Shown here: positions 60,701 to 64,000 of the stretch, in pieces | Position numbering within the stretch: the stretch's first letter is position 1 | Layout: every line of letters begins with the position of its first letter | Source of the DNA: Apostichopus japonicus | Lineage: Eukaryota > Echinodermata > Holothuroidea > Aspidochirotida > Stichopodidae | Direction: 5' to 3' | Assembly: GCF_037975245.1 (NCBI RefSeq) | Contig: NC_092571.1 | Coordinates: 28,327,064-28,391,063, forward strand | Length of the DNA stretch: 64,000 nt | Position numbers and translations under genes: made by a program | Notes under the pieces: model-generated | Databases searched by the model: none | What the model saw: the letters and a program-made list of their open reading frames with translations, nothing else | Told to the model about the DNA's origin: nothing

Positions 60701-62884
60701 ATGGAAAATCCAAAAAATAAAATTTTGTCTCCATAGTTGATGTTTAACAACAGTTTGTGGAATCCTTGGAGTATACTGCACAATACAGTGAACCTATCTA
60801 TAAGTCTACCATTGCGATTTTTATCCTCGACTCTGCTCTCTGTCTACAAGTAGCTCTTTCAAACTTGATTAATTTCTCTTGAAGACTTTGGCTATAATCT
60901 TTTCCTTTATGTCACTAAGTTGAGTCACTTTGACTAGAGCTTTCAACAGAAACTTTTGATATCCTTTGCTAAATTGTTTGACATTACAGGTATGTTTTAC
61001 TGAAGGAGAGGAATATGTTGCTTACTTTAGAAACAGAGGCGGAACGGCAAGAGAAGTTTATGCCTGGAGATGATCGGCTGGAAAAGGTAAAAACAGCAAA
61101 AAGATGATAATAATAAATTACATAGAGACTTATTAATGGCTATTGTATGCAGAATAGTAAAGTGTCATCTTTATATTCGGGAAAGGGGATGATTTACTTG
61201 TTTATCAAAAGAGAGAAAGACACTGTCAATAGACTGCTTTAATATCTACTGCAAAGAGCCGACAGACGTACAGGAGAGTAAATATACAGTAAATATACAG
61301 TAAATATGTATAGTAAATATGCAATAAATATAGAGTAAATATACAGTAAATATACAGTAAATTAACAGTAAATATACAGTAAATTAACAGTAAATATACA
61401 GTTAATATACAGTAAATATACAGTAAATATACAGTAAATTAACAGTATATATACAGTAGATAAACAGTAAATATACAGTAAATATGCAGTAAACATACAG
61501 TAAATATACAGTAAATATACAGTCAATATACAGTCAATATACAGTAAATTTGTACAGTAAATATACAGTAAATTTACAGTTAATATACAGTCAATATACA
61601 GTCAATATATACAGTAAATATACAGTTAATATACAGTAAATATACAGTAAATATACAGTTAATACACAGTAAATATACAGTAAATATACAGTTAATATAC
61701 AGTAAATATACAGTATATACAGTAAATATACAGTAAATATACAGTGTGAAGGTAATAGAGAGGCTGATGTTTTGTATCTTGGCAGGATCTTCTTCAAAGG
61801 GTCAAAATTAGTCAAGTTTATATTTGTTTTAAGATCTTAAAATTTTTACTGTTGATGCTGGGACAGATGTGTGTGTGTGTGGTGGAATATGGGTGGTGAC
61901 ATTGGGGTAGGAGAAAGGCATATGGGAAGGCATTGATATATTTAATGTTTCTGGTTGGATGGGGGGGGTTGAGCAGATGGGAGGAGGGATGTGTGCTGAT
62001 GGGCATAAGGAAAAGGTGTCCACACAAAGCCTGTGACCGGTAAATTGGTACAAGTTTACTAAAAGCTTAAAGTCATTATCATTGTTAGCATTCTTTATGT
62101 ACTGTTTTACAGTAAATAAAGGATTATTTTCATATCTTGAAATAATTTCTCAGGTGGAACTGTCCATGGCAAATATCAAGGAGTTGATCAAAGAGAGGGA
62201 TGAGGCTGTGAACCAACTCCAGTTTGGAAGAAAGGAGAAACATCCAGGCCGCTGGGAGTACACACCGTTCGGGTTTATGCAATATGTTAAACCAAAAGAA
62301 CACCTCGTCCCAAAATTCATGAACAAATATGTAAGTATCCTGTCATTTGATACCCTTTTCTTATTAGGGGTTTATTTTGGTGCGCTTACTAATATGTACC
62401 AGCCTTAAATCTGGACAGACAAATAGAAGTATAAACAGTCAATTTTGGATGGTTTGAAATTTAGTGGACACTGTCCTCCTGTTTTTTTGTTCACCATGAA
62501 AACTTTGAAACACAAAGACTTACCCTCCCCCCCAACACCCTCCTAGCACCATATTTCAAATCTTTGAATATGGATGGCCCCCCCTCGCTCCCTCCTAGCA
62601 CCATCTCTCAAATCTTTGAATATGGATGTGGTATTAAACCTTTAGTATTAACTTTAATAACAAAGGGATGTGGGTAACCATTGGCAACCTATCCTCTCGT
62701 TTGCTTTTAGTGGGCATCACAGAAAAGACAATACGATCCTTACATGAAGAAATACATCAACCTCTGGCTGGAGAAGGTGAAAAAGGAACGTTGGCGCCGG
62801 GCGAGAATGGAATACAAGCGAATCCAGAAGCTAAAGGCGAGGTTTCCAGACTCTGATATGTGGAAAGAAGAGAAGGATAGATGA
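48714..62884 (+). CDS. MRPL47: Mitochondrial large-subunit ribosomal protein L47 (uL29m), 6 exons, 263 aa
   Basis: Exons 48714-48826, 51083-51252, 53732-53792, 60990-61086, 62154-62330, 62711-62884. All have GT-AG borders, phases match throughout, and the total is 792 nt. Residues 1 to about 40 ([20 protein letters not shown]) are Arg/Ser-rich without acidic residues until about 28, a typical mitochondrial presequence, which is why I choose this ATG over an in-frame one at 48606. Then [13 protein letters not shown] (75-87), [20 protein letters not shown] and [20 protein letters not shown], the uL29 signature (L-R[19 protein letters not shown]). [26 protein letters not shown] and [20 protein letters not shown] follow, with a basic C-terminal helix. 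Human MRPL47 is 250 aa. uL29m sits at the polypeptide exit tunnel of the mitoribosome. Introns are large (up to 7.2 kb) and full of repeats; a transposon ends about 96 bp before the start codon. Confidence 0.97.
49841..50276. mobile_element. hAT-type MITE with TAGGGATGCACCGG ends
   Basis: Starts TAGGGATGCACCGGAT and ends ATCCGGTGCATCCCTA, a perfect 16-bp terminal inverted repeat. It is flanked on both sides by CCCACATT (49833-49840 and 50277-50284), an exact 8-bp target duplication. The interior is built from repeated CCGGAT/GCCGG words near both ends. No coding capacity. It lies in intron 1 of MRPL47. The TAGGGATGCACCG end is a known style among animal hAT elements. Confidence 0.93.
51490..51745. 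repeat. Minisatellite, about 21-bp unit CCCCCAAGCTACAGTACATGT
   Basis: About ten imperfect units of CCCCCAAGCTACAGTACATG, with variants AAGATACAGT and AAAATACAGT. It lies in intron 2 of MRPL47. Open frames across it on both strands are periodic artefacts. Confidence 0.92.
54597..55814. mobile_element. hAT-type non-autonomous element with nested insertion
   Basis: Ends CATGGGCGGCGATCC and GGATCGCCGCCCATG are a perfect 15-bp inverted repeat, flanked by CCTGGGAA on both sides (54589-54596, 55815-55822), an exact 8-bp duplication. The 1218-bp interior has no transposase. It carries two copies of the GCGCCAACC-type hairpin module (about 54645-54745 and 55130-55225, complement orientation). A second element appears inserted at 55040-55412. 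It lies in intron 3 of MRPL47. Confidence 0.93.
55040..55412. mobile_element. Nested short TIR element
   Basis: AGGGGCGTCGGAAGC at the left and GCTCCGACGCCCCT at the right give a 12-bp inverted repeat. The flanks ATTAAC and ATTAAG are similar, but no exact target duplication can be fixed. It contains a perfect 14-bp-arm hairpin at 55141-55176. Confidence 0.65.
56818..60035. repeat. 69-bp minisatellite split by a transposon
   Basis: One unit at about 56818-56885 and two units at about 59895-60035 share AACACATGTGAATACAT, CATGGAGAGTGGGTTTTGCA and CAGGGCTCATTAAAACCCT. The element 56886-59881 lies exactly between the first and second units. Confidence 0.85.
56886..59881. mobile_element. TIR transposon with subterminal GTGACGGACGTAC repeats
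   Basis: Left end GGGCAATTCCGTAAA and right end TTTACGGAACTGCCC form a 15-bp inverted repeat with one mismatch. Both are bordered by CTTT (56882-56885 and 59882-59885), a possible 4-bp target duplication. The word GTGACGGACGTAC recurs at 57068, 57257, 57278, 59302, 59317, 59330 and 59506. It is inverted at 57314 and, with one mismatch, at 59351; a partial copy is at 56901. All copies lie within about 600 bp of an end, and none was seen in the middle 2 kb. This arrangement is typical of transposase-binding subterminal repeats. No transposase frame was found. It lies in intron 3 of MRPL47. Confidence 0.8.
60036..60989. other. Remainder of MRPL47 intron 3
   Basis: Unique AT-rich intronic sequence up to the acceptor at 60988-60989. 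No coding frame or repeat recognised. Confidence 0.5.
61270..61745. repeat. Minisatellite of about 11 bp, ATATACAGTAA
   Basis: About 43 units of ATATACAGTAA with variants (AATTAACAGTA, ATATACAGTCA, ATATGCAGTAA). It lies in intron 4 of MRPL47. The minus-strand Leu/Tyr-rich frame through it is an artefact. Confidence 0.95.
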
Positions 62885-64000
62885 TAATGGTGGCAGTGTT
62901 GATAAATTGATTTTAATTCAGATGCTATATAATAATTGCTGGAGTGTCAGGAAGGTGTTAATGACAGAGAAAAGTGCTGACAATTTATTGAGCAGCAAAA
63001 GTAACCAGGAGCCAGCAAACATATGTACAAAAGGAATGAACTTGAAGACTTGAATCCTCATCAACGGAGGAGGGTCCGGGAGATAGGTGAGGGAGGGGAT
63101 GAGAGAGGGCAAGGGGTTTTTGGGCTGGGGGGAAGGGGGGAAGGGGATTGATCACAATGTGGAATTGAAATGGCTGGTAAGAGTTCAGGCAGGATAGTGA
63201 CATAAAAAGAATCTCATTTTAAAAAACAAAAGTTTTGTGGGTGTGGGGAGGGAGGGGAGGGGGAGGGAGGGGAGGGAGGGATGAGGTAATTTTGTAATCA
63301 AGCAGCTGTGTCGAGGGTGTCATGAGTACATTAAGAGCTGACATTGGCAGTGTCAAACAGAGTTTTCAGTTTATATGCACCCCTGATTGTTTAGTATGGC
63401 AACTAGATGCATGAACTCATGAATTGCTATGTAGAGATTCAGTCAAGATATTCTAAACCAAATGAATCGCTTTTTACTGTCCTTTGATTTTTTGTTTTAT
63501 TTCAAATAACTTTCATTCAATGCACAGACCAATATACTTGAGAATGACATCCAAGGGGAGGGGGGGGGGTGTATAGTAACTATTCACAGTTGAAAATTTC
63601 TTAAGAAATGTTTGGCATCATAGCCACCATTTACTGTGTACCAATACTATTTTATTTGGTCTCTCTGTCTAGGCTGTTTGAATGCCATCGACTTTCGGTT
63701 CAAAAAGACTATACCGTAAACAGTCCATCCATTGTACCACTAATAAGTGCAGACAGCACAGGGTTTAATAATTATGTCGTCCGCTTTACGGTCTGTTTTA
63801 CAAAATTTACATTGTAACGCCATCATGCATTGACGCATAGGCGTATACGTCTTGGTAAACTGTAACCTAGTTAAATTCTTTCTTTTGCTATTGTTTAATA
63901 ATCGAAGAGTCATATCTGGCCAATTGTTACAATCATATGTCATTCATTGTCTGTTCCGCATAATTAAAAAGAATTTTTTTTAATTAATGGAACAATCAAA
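62885..64000. other. 3' flank of MRPL47, no further gene recognised
   Basis: Includes the MRPL47 3' UTR, then purine-rich low-complexity DNA (63060-63290). A minus-strand frame at 63740-63943 has a small C-x2-C ... C-x2-C pattern (CKFC, CAVC), suggestive of a zinc-finger scrap, but it is too short to call. Confidence 0.45.

Noticed and set aside
62918-63203. Pro/Leu-rich minus-strand frames after MRPL47
   Set aside because: Driven by purine-rich low-complexity DNA; no domain.

Overview
This is intron-rich, AT-rich animal genomic DNA with no bacterial features. Three genes could be reassembled exon by exon with GT-AG junctions and matching phases, a fourth in part. The tRNA-derived SINEs, the abundant hAT-type elements, the death-fold/LRAT protein and the neurotrophin-like gene point to a marine invertebrate deuterostome. 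An echinoderm is most likely, perhaps a sea cucumber; that is inference from style of content, not from a marker gene.

Layout. 1-1.1 kb: decayed LINE endonuclease fragment and a (GAT)n run. 3.6-11 kb: three tandem minus-strand copies of an apparently intronless Ig-like transmembrane receptor. The first is nearly intact with one frameshift, the second is a pseudogene, and the third is split by a hAT-type insertion with an exact 8-bp target duplication. 12.8 kb: hairpin repeat with a hammerhead-like core. 13.2-18.7 kb (minus): a four-exon gene for a 409-residue protein with two death-fold-like domains, a Cys-rich linker and a C-terminal LRAT/NlpC-P60-type domain; intron 2 holds a tandem repeat containing nuclear-receptor DR1-like sites. 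19-22.3 kb: LINE 3' half, SINE and (TA)n arrays. 23.5-32.8 kb (minus): nine-exon SUMF2-like gene (320 residues, signal peptide, C-terminal KDEL). A plus-strand open frame of unknown function starts 287 bp away, divergently. 39.3-43 kb (minus): secreted neurotrophin/Spatzle-like precursor with signal peptide, Asp-rich propeptide and RRRR cleavage site; at least one internal exon was not found. 45.6-48.6 kb: 3-kb terminal-inverted-repeat element. 48.7-62.9 kb (plus): complete six-exon mitochondrial ribosomal protein L47 gene (uL29m, 263 residues), whose introns carry several transposons and minisatellites.

The genes are unrelated housekeeping, ER, signalling and immune-type genes, not one pathway. 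Much of the intergenic and intronic space is made of mobile elements, several defined here by exact target-site duplications, and of simple repeats. The most unusual items are the death-fold/LRAT protein, the neurotrophin-like precursor, and an undescribed-looking 3-kb element (56886-59881) with many subterminal GTGACGGACGTAC repeats.
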